Source: Leclercia sp. S52
Lineage (GTDB): Bacteria > Pseudomonadota > Gammaproteobacteria > Enterobacterales > Enterobacteriaceae
Assembly: GCF_039727615.1 (NCBI RefSeq)
Contig: NZ_CP152474.1
Location: 2,542,001-2,606,000 of the forward strand
Length of the DNA stretch: 64,000 nucleotides
Direction of reading: 5' to 3'
The stretch's first letter is position 1; every line of letters starts with the position of its first letter. This document shows positions 16,725-26,024 of the stretch, piece after piece. The position numbers were made by a program, and so were the translations under genes. The notes below the pieces were generated by a model. The model was not told the origin of the DNA, made no database searches, and worked only from the letters and a program-made list of their open reading frames with translations.

Positions 16725-18062
16725 TTAACTGGCGACCGAATAGACGGGGTAAAGCCCCAGCAATAATCCCGATCCCAGGAAGACCATGCACAGCAGGAAT
16801 GCCCACTTGAAGGTGTATTTTTGATGGTCGCTGAACTCAACCCCTGCCAGCCCCACCAGCAGATAGGTCGAGGCCACCAGCGGGCTTAACAAATGTACCG
16901 GCTGCCCCACCAGCGATGCCCGCCCAATCTCCACCGGATCGATGCCGTAGGCTTTTGCCGCCTCGGCCAGGACCGGCAACACGCCATAATAGAAGGCGTC
17001 GTTGGACATAAAGAAGGTGCCCGGAAGGCTGATCAGCGCGGTAATCGGTGCCAGATACGGACCCCAGGACTGCGGCAGAACGTCCAGCAGCGTGTTGGAC
17101 ATGGCGGTAACCATACCCGTTCCCGACAGGATCCCCGCGAAGATCCCCGCCGCGAGGAAAATAGAGGTCTGATTCAGCGCGGCGGGCGCGTGTGCCGCAA
17201 TGCGCTGGCGCTGTGCATCCAGATGCGGATAGTTAATCAGCAGCGCGATGGCAAAGGCTACCATGAACAGCACGGAGAGCGGGAGCAGTTCCATTACCAG
17301 CGAGGCCATCAGCGCCAGCGTTAAGGCGGCATTTAACCAGAACATTTTCGGCCGACGCAGCTCATCATTCACCTCATTGATGGCCGGCAGATAGCTTTCG
17401 GCATCTTCTTCAGTCACCGAACCATGCCCATTGGTCTGAATACTCAGTTTGCCCAGCCGACGACGTTCGCGGATGCCGATATACCAGGAGAGTACCAGCA
17501 CCCCCACCAGGCCGCAGATCATCGAGGGGATCAGCGGTATAAACAGCTCGCTGGATTCCACCTTTAATGACGCTGAGACGCGCGCCAGCGGGCCGCCCCA
17601 CGGCAGCAGGTTGGTGACGCTCCCGGAGAGAAACACCACACAGGTCAGGGCCAGCGGGTCGAGACGAATACGTTTAAACAGCGGAAGCATCGCCGTAACA
17701 CAAATCATGTAGGTGGTGGAACCGTCCCCGTCGAGAGAGACCATCGCCGCCAGCAGCGCCGTACACATCACCGCTTTGACCGGATCGCCATCAATAATGC
17801 GCAGGAAGAAACGAATTATCGGATCGAATAAACCCGTGTCGAACATGGTACAAAAATAGAGAATCGCGAAAATAACCATAATCGCGGTGGGCGCGACCTT
17901 CTTTAATCCCTCAATCATCATATCGCCCATTTCGCCACCGAAACCGGCAATAAGCGCAAACAGGATAGGAATAATAGTCAGGGCGGTCAGAGCGGATAAT
18001 TTTTTGGTCATGATCAGGATCATAAAGACCACAATCATGCCGTAACCCAGTAACGAGAGCAT
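16725..18062 (-). CDS. CitMHS-family carboxylate transporter 1
   Basis: 445 residues, about 12 membrane helices. The family's re-entrant signatures are present as SLDGDGSTTY and LLPWGGPLARVSA. CitMHS carriers bring citrate, often as a metal complex, or related carboxylates into the cell with protons. It follows the SDR gene by 73 bases and has no operator of its own, so it shares the SDR promoter. A second, diverged CitMHS carrier sits at 30939-32240 in the same island. Confidence 0.85.
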   Translation of the reverse strand: MLSLLGYGMIVVFMILIMTKKLSALTALTIIPILFALIAGFGGEMGDMMIEGLKKVAPTAIMVIFAILYFCTMFDTGLFDPIIRFFLRIIDGDPVKAVMCTALLAAMVSLDGDGSTTYMICVTAMLPLFKRIRLDPLALTCVVFLSGSVTNLLPWGGPLARVSASLKVESSELFIPLIPSMICGLVGVLVLSWYIGIRERRRLGKLSIQTNGHGSVTEEDAESYLPAINEVNDELRRPKMFWLNAALTLALMASLVMELLPLSVLFMVAFAIALLINYPHLDAQRQRIAAHAPAALNQTSIFLAAGIFAGILSGTGMVTAMSNTLLDVLPQSWGPYLAPITALISLPGTFFMSNDAFYYGVLPVLAEAAKAYGIDPVEIGRASLVGQPVHLLSPLVASTYLLVGLAGVEFSDHQKYTFKWAFLLCMVFLGSGLLLGLYPVYSVAS

Positions 18063-18135
18063 AAGGGTCTCCGACGCAGATATTGCTAACTGCGTAATGA
18101 AGGAATTTACGTTATTAAATTTTTTGGGGAAGCAA

Positions 18136-18879
18136 TTAACTCATGTGCATGCCGCCATTGACGGAGAAATTAGCCCCGGTGGCATAACCCGCCTCATCAG
18201 AAGCCAGCCAGGCGCAAATGGAGGCGATCTCTTTTGGCGAGCCCAGACGCCTGACCGGTATTTCCTGAACAATTTTATCGATGACCTGAACGGGGGTGAC
18301 CGTTTTCAGTTTGCTGGTGGCCAGATACCCGGGGGAGACGGTATTTACCGTCACGCCGCGCGCCGAAACCTCGCGCGCCAGGGCCCGCGTGAAGCCACGC
18401 ACGGCATATTTTGCAGTGGAGTAGTTAACCTGTCCGACGGTGCCAATCTGCGCATTGAGGGAGGAGATATTAATAATGCGCCCCCAGCCGCGCGCCATCA
18501 TGCTGTCCACCACCTGACGCGTCACGTTAAATAAAGAGTTCATGTTGGTATCAATAACCGCCTGCCACTCCTGAGGCTGCATATCGCGAAATAACACATT
18601 GCGCGCGGTCCCGGAATTATTAATCAGCACATCCACCTCACCCACCTCGGCGCGGATTTTTTCAAAGGCTTTCACCGTTGAATTCCAGTCTGCAACGTTG
18701 CCCTCAGAGGCAATAAAATCAAAACCTAACTTCCTGTTATCTTCCAGCCAGGCATCCTTTCTTTTTGAATTGGGCCCGCAACCGGCCACGACAATAAAGC
18801 CATCCTGCGCTAACCGACGACAAATAGCCGTACCGAGACTACCCATTCCAGATGTGACATACGCGATACGTTGGGTCAT
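18136..18879 (-). CDS. Short-chain dehydrogenase, PhbB/FabG-like
   Basis: 247 residues: VTSGMGSLGTAICRRLA cofactor loop, NNSGTARN, Ser in NISSLNAQIG, YSTAKYA, and the tail ASDEAGYATGANFSVNGGMHM. The closest family type is acetoacetyl-CoA reductase, but in this setting oxidation of a hydroxy-acid is more plausible. GGGAGAGGGGT lies directly before the ATG. First gene of a two-gene unit with the CitMHS carrier; operator site 2 lies 118 bases upstream. Confidence 0.8.
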   Translation of the reverse strand: MTQRIAYVTSGMGSLGTAICRRLAQDGFIVVAGCGPNSKRKDAWLEDNRKLGFDFIASEGNVADWNSTVKAFEKIRAEVGEVDVLINNSGTARNVLFRDMQPQEWQAVIDTNMNSLFNVTRQVVDSMMARGWGRIINISSLNAQIGTVGQVNYSTAKYAVRGFTRALAREVSARGVTVNTVSPGYLATSKLKTVTPVQVIDKIVQEIPVRRLGSPKEIASICAWLASDEAGYATGANFSVNGGMHMS

Positions 18880-18996
18880 ACCCCTCTCCCGTTGCAGTTT
18901 ATTAACATTCGCTCACTTCTTATTAACATTAAGCGGGGCACCGTGTGATTCCGCAACCTGACCTTGTTGGAAATGTGAGCAGGATCGTTCAAATTC

Positions 18997-19020
18997 TGCA
19001 TTTATCATCATTCAAATGCA
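18997..19020. promoter_or_regulatory. Operator site 2 (SDR-CitMHS promoter side)
   Basis: Perfect TGCATTT-N10-AAATGCA, between the divergent SDR and lactonase genes. The rest of the 310-base spacer (18880-19189) holds operator 3 and no gene. Confidence 0.7.
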
Positions 19021-19147
19021 ATTTAAGCGAGGTGCCAAAAACTGCACCTGCGCTTTTGGTTTCTCTGAACAAGGCTGAATAACGCTTTAAGCCACGAGCA
19101 AAGGGAGGACCGGCAGAGAAGTGAGAGAAATATCACAACATGTTAAA

Positions 19148-19171
19148 TGCATTTGTTATATAAAAAATGCA
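19148..19171. promoter_or_regulatory. Operator site 3 (lactonase promoter)
   Basis: Perfect TGCATTT-N10-AAATGCA ending 18 bases before the lactonase ATG, overlapping the likely transcript start, which fits repression. An extra half-site makes the palindrome AAATGCATTT at 19145-19154. Confidence 0.7.
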
Positions 19172-19189
19172 AACAGAATGGGAGTAATC

Positions 19190-20281
19190 ATGACAACCTA
19201 TGCTTATGTTGGCTGCCGGACCTCGGCATGGCGCGGCGCGCGCGGAAAGGGGATCAGCGTGTACCGGATTGCAGATTCGGGTCATTGGGAACTGCTGCAA
19301 TGCGTTGCCTCCGTGCAGGATAACCCCTCCTGGCTGACGCTCGATCTGCCGCGTAACCGTCTCTACGTGTTGCACGGCGATGGCGACCGCGTCGCGGTAT
19401 TTAACCGCGATCCTGACACCGGCCTGCTGAGCCTGTATCAGGATCAAACCACCGGCCCCCGCCACAGCAACCCGGATCTGGATCCCGCCCGCAGAAACAA
19501 TCCGGTCGGAGCCTCGCTGACGCCCGACGGCAACACCCTGCTGATCGCCAATCATGAAGGAGGCAACATTGCCGCCCTGCCCGTCAGCGATCGGGGCCTG
19601 GAGCCGCCAGTGCATCTTACCGCCATCGAAGGCCATACCGCCGCGCATGCCACCCTGTCGCGTCCGCATGAAATCGTTTTTGCCCCAGGAAGCGCGCTTT
19701 TTGCCGTGCCGGTTCAGGGCCGAAAGGCCGGGAGCGGCATCGACATGATCCGCCTCTATCACTGGGAGCGGACCCGCTCCTGTTTGGCCGATGAGGTTCA
19801 GCTCCCGGAAGGTAGCTGGCCGCGTCACGTTGATTTTCATCCTAACGGCAAGTGGCTGTATGGCATCAGCGAGCTGAGCAGCACCGTCACGGTTTGTCAT
19901 GTTGACCGGGAAAAGGGGACGCTTTCGCTCCAGCAAACTCTCAGCGCACTGCCTGCGGGCTATGCCAGCCGGAGCGATGCCAGTGAGATAGAGGTGCATC
20001 CGTCCGGGCGTTTTGTCTATGCCGCCAATCGGGGCCACGACTCCATCGCCGTGTTCAGCATCAATCAGCAGGATGGCTCGCTGACGCCCACTGGATGGGT
20101 GCCGTGCGGCGGGAAAACGCCCCGCTTCACCACCTTGTCACCCGATGGCGCACGCTTCTTCAGCGCCAATGAAGATTCCGACACCCTTCAGGTGTTCGAT
20201 GTCGACGGGGAAACCGGGATGCTGTCAGCAACAGAGATTTCAGTTCCTTCAGCCAGCCCAACCTGCGTCTGTTTTGTCTGA
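19190..20281 (+). CDS. Beta-propeller lactonase (6-phosphogluconolactonase-like)
   Basis: 363 residues from the ATG at 19190, which has GGGAG five bases upstream. The repeated WD-like blades characteristic of the lactonase family are visible: VASVQDNPSWLTLD, NRLYVLHGDGD, NTLLIANHEGG, HVDFHPNGKWLYGISE, EIEVHPSGRFVYAANRG and FTTLSPDGARFFSANE. The family includes E. coli Pgl and fungal carboxy-cis,cis-muconate lactonising enzyme. It probably opens a sugar-acid or polycarboxylate lactone in this pathway. The 3' end overlaps the convergent LysR gene by 33 bases. Confidence 0.85.
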   Translation: MTTYAYVGCRTSAWRGARGKGISVYRIADSGHWELLQCVASVQDNPSWLTLDLPRNRLYVLHGDGDRVAVFNRDPDTGLLSLYQDQTTGPRHSNPDLDPARRNNPVGASLTPDGNTLLIANHEGGNIAALPVSDRGLEPPVHLTAIEGHTAAHATLSRPHEIVFAPGSALFAVPVQGRKAGSGIDMIRLYHWERTRSCLADEVQLPEGSWPRHVDFHPNGKWLYGISELSSTVTVCHVDREKGTLSLQQTLSALPAGYASRSDASEIEVHPSGRFVYAANRGHDSIAVFSINQQDGSLTPTGWVPCGGKTPRFTTLSPDGARFFSANEDSDTLQVFDVDGETGMLSATEISVPSASPTCVCFV

Positions 20282-21191
20282 TCCCGCAGCCTGCTCCGTC
20301 GGGAGCAGGCTACCGATAAGCGTTTTTACCGACGGAGAAGCCTGCCCGTAGTCCCGGACACCAACAAGCAGCTCCCGTTTCGCCCAGGGCTCCGCTAATG
20401 GAATGACCCTGACGCCACTGTGCAGGGTTGAGGATGCCACTTCATTTACCGGCAGCACGGCAATCCCCAGCTGCTGCGCCACCAGCTCGGCCATCGAGAC
20501 AAAGCTGCTCACGCGCAGCCCAACGTTGAGGGTTTTACCCAAGGCGCGCGCCTGCCGTTCAAGGATATGGCTCACGGCGCTGTTGCGGTGCGAACCGATC
20601 AGTTTCTCATTGACGATGTCGGCAAAGGTCAGCTCGCTGCGCGCGGCCAGGGGGGTGATCGGGCCACACCAGCACCGAGAGGAGATCGTGCTGCCAGGGC
20701 CAGAACACGATCCCTGCCGCGGGCGTCCAGCTTGAGAAGAAGCCGACATCGGCCTCTCCTGCCAGTAACCCCTGCACCACGTTCATCCCGGTTTGCTCTT
20801 CGATCTCAATGTCGGTCTGCGGATAGAGCGACAGATAGTCACTCACCACCCGTGGCAGATGGTTCATCAGCGCCGCAGAGATGGTGTAAATACGGATATG
20901 CCCGCGGATACCGGCGGCATAATCACTCAGCTCCTCCTCCATCTTCTCAAGATTGCGGAACACCTGACGCGCATGATAGAGCAGGGAGTGACCCGCCGGG
21001 GTCAGGGTGATACCCCTCGGCAGACGCAGCATCAGCTGGGTGCCCACCTGCTGCTCCAGCTCGGCGATACGCTTGCTCACCGCGGATACCGCCGTGTGCT
21101 TCCTGCGGGCTGCATGGGTGAGGTTTTGCGTCTCCGCGACCGCCACGAAGAGTGATAAAGAGACCAGATCAAAGCGCATCGTTTTATCCAT
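20249..21191 (-). pseudogene. LysR-family regulator, apparent +1 frameshift, last gene of the catabolic operon
   Basis: The N-terminal helix-turn-helix (LSLFVAVAETQNLTHAA, TAVSAVSKRIAELE) and first effector subdomain read well until VWPDHP, where a G6 run (plus strand 20650-20655) shifts the frame. With five bases the protein continues LAARSELTFADIVNEKLIG to the stop at 20249, giving about 313 residues. The start lies two bases from the aconitase stop, so it is translated from the same mRNA. A LysR inside the operon suggests a second, pathway-specific control layer. A hairpin (20289-20297 with 20302-20310) in its 3' coding end may help end lactonase transcripts. Confidence 0.7.
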
Positions 21192-21193
21192 AG

Positions 21194-23842
21194 TTAATGC
21201 TTCAGTGTTTGCTGAATGACGTAAGGCAAAATGCCCCCGTGCCGGAGATAGCGCAACTCCTGCTGCGAATCCAGGGTCAGCGTCAGCCTGAATTCGCCCA
21301 GCAGGTCTGTGCCGCGCCGGATACGCATTCTCAGGGGCATGCAACCCGTCTGTAGATTATCCAGCCCGTCAACGTCAATCTCCTCTCGCCCGTCCATCTC
21401 CGGTAAACCCGCCGCCTCGTCAGGGGCGATATGCAAAGGCAAAATCCCCATTCCGATCAGGTTGGTACGATGGATACGCTCAAAACTGTGCGCCACCACC
21501 GCTTTCACGCCGAGCAGCGCCTGGGCTTTAGCCGCCCAGTCCCGGCTGGAGCCCGCGCCATAACGCTCCCCGGCAAAGATCACCAGCGGCGTCTCACGCT
21601 GGAGCCAGCTTTGCGCCGCGTCATACGCCGGCAGGATCTGCTGATGCTGCGCATCCCAGGCCTTGCCGCCGCCGCTGCGCTGCGCCGGCGGGAGCAGGCG
21701 GTTGACCAGGGCGGTATTGGTGAACGCGCCGCGAACCATCACCTCGTGATTGCTGCGCCGCGTGGAGTAAAGGTTCAGGTCCTGCGGATCCTCATGATGG
21801 TCAACCAGCCATTGCCCTGCCAGACTCGCAAGCGGGATCGCCCCGGCCGGTGAGATATGATCGGTGGTGACATCATCGCCTAACCACAGGAAAGGATGCG
21901 CGCCGGAGAGGGTCAGGGGCGCGGCGGGATCCCGGGGTAAGCGTTCCAGATAACCCGGACGACGCAGATAGGTGGAGGTCGCCTCCCAGGGATAGTGCAC
22001 GCTGCCGTGGGCTTCAATCTGCTGCCAGTGCGGAGTTCCCTGCCAGATAATGTCCCGGCGTTTTACGTAGTGCTCCGGCGTCATGATCCGTCCAAGCCAC
22101 ATTTCGATCTCCTCCCGGGAGGGCATTAAATCGCGCATGGTCAATGGGCGCCCGGCATCGTCAACGCCCAGCGGGTCGTTCACCATGTCGTGGGAGATAT
22201 GCCCGGCGATCGCCCAGGCAATCACCAGCGCCGGGGAGGTGAGATAGCCGTGCCCGAGTGAAGGGTTCACGCGGCGGGGAAAGTTACGGTTGCCGGACAG
22301 AACGCACACCGCCTGCAGCCCCTCGCTGACCAGCGTCTCCATCGCCGGTTGCAGGGCCCCCGAACTGCCAATGCAGGTCATGCACCCGTAGCCAGTGACG
22401 TCAAAGCCCACCTTCTCCAGTTCAGACAACAAACCCGACGCGCTGAGATAGTCGGTGACCGCCCGGGAGCCCGGCGAGAATGAGGTTTTGACCCACGGCT
22501 TTGGTCTGAGCCCGTGTTTCGCTGCGTTGCGGGCAAAGAGTGCCGCCTGAACGATCAGCCAGGGGTTTGCGGTGGTGGTGCAAGTGGTAATGGCGGCGAT
22601 GGCCACCGCGCCCTGACGGATCGGCTCCGGGTATTCAGGCCGAGCCCAGTGGCGATCCTTCGCGTTCGGGCTAAGCGTGTCGGCGAAGCTGCTGGCCGCC
22701 TGGCCCAGCGGGATCTGTTGATGAGGATTAACCGGCCCGGCCATGCAGGGTTCGATGGTCGACAGGTCGAGCGCAATCAGCTGGCTGAATTCAGGCTGCG
22801 GCCCATCCGCCGTGCGCCAAAGGTGTTGCGCCTGCATGTAAGTCCTGATGAGGGCCTGTTTCTCTTCGCTACGCCCGGTTAAGGCCACGTATTCCTCGCT
22901 GCGTTCGTCAAAGGGAAAGAACACCACCGTCGCGCCGTACTCCGGGGCCATGTTGGCGATGGTGGCCCGGGATTCAACGGACATGCTGGCTAACGCAGGC
23001 CCGGTGAACTCAACAAATTTACCGACCACGCCGGTTTCGCGCAGCAGACGGGTAATATGCAGGGCCAAATCGCTGTCGCTGACATCCGGTGACAGCGTGC
23101 CTGATACCGAAATGCCGATCACCTCGGGGAAGCTCAGGGTGACGGGTTCCCCCACCAGCGCGGCCTGCCCTTCAAGCCCGCCCACGCCCCACCCCAGAAT
23201 ACCGAGGGCGTTGATCATCGGAGTATGGCTATCAGTGGCGATCATGCAGTCCGCATGCAGGAGCGGCACCGGCGCGGTGGTATCCACCGTGACCACCTCG
23301 GCAATGGCCTCAAGGTTCATCAGATGGATGATCCCGGTGCCCGGCGGAATGACGCGGAAATTATCCAGACTCTTTTCAGCCCAGCGGATGAAGCGGTAGC
23401 GCTCCGCGTTGCGGCGAAAATCGAACTGCAGGTTCTCTTCCAGCGCCGAAGTGGAGGCATAGCTTTCGACAATCACCGAGTGGTCGATGGTCAGCACCGC
23501 CGGAATACGCGGGTTTATCGCCGTGGCGTCGCCGCCCAACTCGGTCGTAAGATCGCGCATCGCCGCGAAATCCGCCAGCGCCGGTAGACAGGTGGTGTCG
23601 TGGAACATCAGCCGATCGGGATAGAACTCCACCTCGCCTTTGTCTGCCGCCCCGGCCAGCATCTGTAAAAACCGCGGGAGTGCGTTCGGGGAGCGCAGCG
23701 CGACGTTTTCCAGCAGCACACGCAGGCTGAAAGGGATTGTCTCCAGCTGCGCCAGGGGCAGCAGCTGCGTGAGATCCACAAAGTGATAGCGCTGATGATC
23801 AATCACCAGATCTGAACGTTCGAGAGGCAGGGTTGATGTCAT
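21194..23842 (-). CDS. Aconitase-family hydratase (AcnA-like)
   Basis: 882 residues from an ATG preceded by GGAAG; a 54-base longer frame is possible. The 4Fe-4S ligands are present: one Cys in AITTCTTTANPW and two in GYGCMTCIGSSG. The swivel domain has AGERYGAGSSRDWAAK and the active-site DSHT and HLMNLEAIAEVV segments are kept. AcnA from central metabolism normally has SCTNTSNP and CTTCIGNSG, so this is a diverged paralogue. It probably dehydrates or rehydrates a tricarboxylate or hydroxy-acid of this pathway, paired with the dehydrogenase at 27571-28641. AcnD-like 2-methylcitrate dehydratase is an alternative, but no prp genes are near. Confidence 0.8.
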   Translation of the reverse strand: MTSTLPLERSDLVIDHQRYHFVDLTQLLPLAQLETIPFSLRVLLENVALRSPNALPRFLQMLAGAADKGEVEFYPDRLMFHDTTCLPALADFAAMRDLTTELGGDATAINPRIPAVLTIDHSVIVESYASTSALEENLQFDFRRNAERYRFIRWAEKSLDNFRVIPPGTGIIHLMNLEAIAEVVTVDTTAPVPLLHADCMIATDSHTPMINALGILGWGVGGLEGQAALVGEPVTLSFPEVIGISVSGTLSPDVSDSDLALHITRLLRETGVVGKFVEFTGPALASMSVESRATIANMAPEYGATVVFFPFDERSEEYVALTGRSEEKQALIRTYMQAQHLWRTADGPQPEFSQLIALDLSTIEPCMAGPVNPHQQIPLGQAASSFADTLSPNAKDRHWARPEYPEPIRQGAVAIAAITTCTTTANPWLIVQAALFARNAAKHGLRPKPWVKTSFSPGSRAVTDYLSASGLLSELEKVGFDVTGYGCMTCIGSSGALQPAMETLVSEGLQAVCVLSGNRNFPRRVNPSLGHGYLTSPALVIAWAIAGHISHDMVNDPLGVDDAGRPLTMRDLMPSREEIEMWLGRIMTPEHYVKRRDIIWQGTPHWQQIEAHGSVHYPWEATSTYLRRPGYLERLPRDPAAPLTLSGAHPFLWLGDDVTTDHISPAGAIPLASLAGQWLVDHHEDPQDLNLYSTRRSNHEVMVRGAFTNTALVNRLLPPAQRSGGGKAWDAQHQQILPAYDAAQSWLQRETPLVIFAGERYGAGSSRDWAAKAQALLGVKAVVAHSFERIHRTNLIGMGILPLHIAPDEAAGLPEMDGREEIDVDGLDNLQTGCMPLRMRIRRGTDLLGEFRLTLTLDSQQELRYLRHGGILPYVIQQTLKH

Positions 23843-23966
23843 AGGATCTTCCGTCACAGCAGTATTGTTATGTTCGTATGGGGATAACGTTGCCATGCCC
23901 GGGATGCGGTGAAAATTGAACTTTTGATAAGATAGCGTTCTCCGATGGAGAACGCTAAGAGGAGAG

Positions 23967-24644
23967 TCACGAAACGGCTAATTCTCTGTCGATAATCTGC
24001 TGCACGCTGCCCTCCGCCTGCCATCGGGTCAGGAGCGCAACGAGGTCCTGAAAGCGTTCATCGTTACCCCGCGGAACGCAGATAGCCTGGTTTATCTGAC
24101 CGAAATTGTCCGGCAAGACCCGGTATCCGGGGTGTTCCACGGCGGCGCGCGCCAGCGGCTGGCGAATGCCGGCCGCCATATCCCCTTCGCCGTTAAGAAA
24201 CGCATCGATGGCGGCCTGAGATGAGGCGAGCCGGTTCAACGTGGCGTTTTTCAGCTCGCGCGTCAGATGAAGATCGTAGGCCGCACCTTTACCGACGTTA
24301 ATCACCACCCCGGTTTTATCCATCTGCGCCACGCTGTGCCACGGACTACTGTCGTTAACCAAAACGGTTCCCTGAATCTGGATATAGGGCTGGGTAAAGT
24401 GCAGCACCTCTTCGCGCTGAGGGTCGACCGCCAGAAACGCGATATCCCAGAGCCCCTTCTGCGCGTCGTCCACCACCTTTCCGGCGGTCGGATAGGTTTT
24501 GAACTGCGCCGTTCTGCCCCACTCCGCGGCGATTTTATGCGCCAGTTCCACCGTGATCCCGCCTGGATTGCCGTCCGGCAGTTCCTTTGCAAGTACGGCA
24601 TTACCCAGATTAATGGCAAAACGCAGGGGTTCAATGGCTGACAT
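23967..24644 (-). CDS. Solute-binding-protein-fold protein without signal peptide
   Basis: 226 residues from an ATG with GGAGG six bases upstream. It has the SBP_bac_3 (type II periplasmic binding) pattern: ELPDGNPGGITVELAHKIAAEWG, KGLWDIAFLAVDPQREEVLHFTQPY, VINVGKGAAYDLHL. There is no signal peptide in this or the longer reading, and no ABC permease is nearby. The fold is also used by cyclohexadienyl dehydratase and by cytosolic enzymes or sensors, so it may be an enzyme or an intracellular sensor of the substrate. It overlaps the MFS gene by 14 bases. Confidence 0.7.
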   Translation of the reverse strand: MSAIEPLRFAINLGNAVLAKELPDGNPGGITVELAHKIAAEWGRTAQFKTYPTAGKVVDDAQKGLWDIAFLAVDPQREEVLHFTQPYIQIQGTVLVNDSSPWHSVAQMDKTGVVINVGKGAAYDLHLTRELKNATLNRLASSQAAIDAFLNGEGDMAAGIRQPLARAAVEHPGYRVLPDNFGQINQAICVPRGNDERFQDLVALLTRWQAEGSVQQIIDRELAVS

Positions 24645-26010
24645 GGGGTTCCTCCGGAAGACGGTTGCGGTCATGATTTTCGGTGTCAAAACTCAGGCGC
24701 TGAATTTTGCCGGCGACGAATAAATAACAGCACAAATTCAGGAAAGCGCAGACGCCCACGAAAATCAGCGCGCCGTTAAATGAGCCGGTGTCTTTAATAA
24801 TGTAGGCAATGATAATCGGCGTGAAGATCCCCGAAATATTACCGATCATATTAAACAGCCCGCCGCTTAAGCCGATCGCCTCTTTCGGAGAGAAGTCGGA
24901 GACCACACACCACCCCATCGCCCCGAATCCTTTACCGAAGAAGGCCAGGGACATGATGGCCACCACAATCCACGCAGAGTCCACGTAGTTGCAAATCACC
25001 ATGCTGACGGCCAACAGCATACCGATCACAATCGGCGTTTTACGGGCCGCGGAGAGGCTAAAGCCGCGGGAGAGCATGTAATCCGACAGTACGCCCCCCA
25101 ACAGCGCACCGGCGCAACCGCACAGCGCGGGTAACGAGGCGACGAACCCGGCTTTCAGAATGGTCATCCCGCGATCGTGAACCAGATAAACCGGGAACCA
25201 GGTCAGGAAGAAATACGAGAGCACGGTAAAGAAGAACTGCCCCATATAGACCCCAAGCGCCAGTCGGTTGGTCAGCAGTTTACGGGTATAGCCCTTGCCC
25301 GCTGTGTCACCCTTTTTGCTGGCTTTCAGGTTGGTCAGCCCCCCGCCAGACTGGATGTAATCCAGCTCTTCACTGTTGACCAGCGGATGGACCTTTGGGG
25401 TATCGGCCAGTACCCGGTGCATAAGCAGGGAGACCAGGATCCCCAGCCCGCCCATAAACCAGAACACCGACTCCCAGCCGAAGCGGTACGAGAACCAGCC
25501 CATCAGGGGTAAAAAGACCACCAGCGCGAAGTACTGCGCAGCGGTGGTAAAACCGGAGGCTTTGCCGCGTTCGCGCGCCGGGAACCAGGCTGCCAGAAAG
25601 CGCGAGTTGGCCGGAAGCGTCGGGGCTTCAATTAACCCCATCATAAAAATAAAGCCGAACATCATCACTCGGGTAACCCAGACGTTGTCAAACGAGGTGC
25701 TGAACCCCACCAGGAAAACGAATAGCGACCAGGTAAAGACCCCGGTGACCAGCACCCGTTTTGATCCAAAACGGTCGAGTAACCAGCCGCCCGGATACTG
25801 CCCAAGGACGTAAGCCCAGGTAAAGGTGGAGATCAGATAACCCAGCGCCACAATATCCAGGCCAGCGGCTATGACCATATCGGTCCCGGCAATGGAGAAG
25901 GTGGCGCGATCGTCGTGGTTTAAGGCGATACTTAAGAACACCATCAGCAAAATCATATAGCGATAGTGTGTGGGTCTCTTTTTTGCAGAAACAGAGTCAG
26001 GAGTTGTCAT
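24631..26010 (-). CDS. MFS transporter, anion:cation symporter (GudP/GarP-like)
   Basis: 459 residues, 12 helices, with the family patterns LNHDDRATFSIAG near the start, GGWLLDRFGSKRV, LPANSRFLAAWFPARERGKASG and the central loop PKVHPLVNSEELDYI. These are hallmarks of the ACS group that carries glucarate, galactarate, galactonate and similar acids with protons. It lies in the middle of the operon between the binding-fold protein and the amidohydrolase, so it is a third carrier for this pathway. Confidence 0.85.
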   Translation of the reverse strand: MTTPDSVSAKKRPTHYRYMILLMVFLSIALNHDDRATFSIAGTDMVIAAGLDIVALGYLISTFTWAYVLGQYPGGWLLDRFGSKRVLVTGVFTWSLFVFLVGFSTSFDNVWVTRVMMFGFIFMMGLIEAPTLPANSRFLAAWFPARERGKASGFTTAAQYFALVVFLPLMGWFSYRFGWESVFWFMGGLGILVSLLMHRVLADTPKVHPLVNSEELDYIQSGGGLTNLKASKKGDTAGKGYTRKLLTNRLALGVYMGQFFFTVLSYFFLTWFPVYLVHDRGMTILKAGFVASLPALCGCAGALLGGVLSDYMLSRGFSLSAARKTPIVIGMLLAVSMVICNYVDSAWIVVAIMSLAFFGKGFGAMGWCVVSDFSPKEAIGLSGGLFNMIGNISGIFTPIIIAYIIKDTGSFNGALIFVGVCAFLNLCCYLFVAGKIQRLSFDTENHDRNRLPEEPHVSH

Positions 26011-26024
26011 TCTTTTCGGCCTTA

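Noticed and set aside
19133..20038. 301-residue open frame antisense to the lactonase
   Set aside because: No motif; the plus strand has clear beta-propeller repeats.
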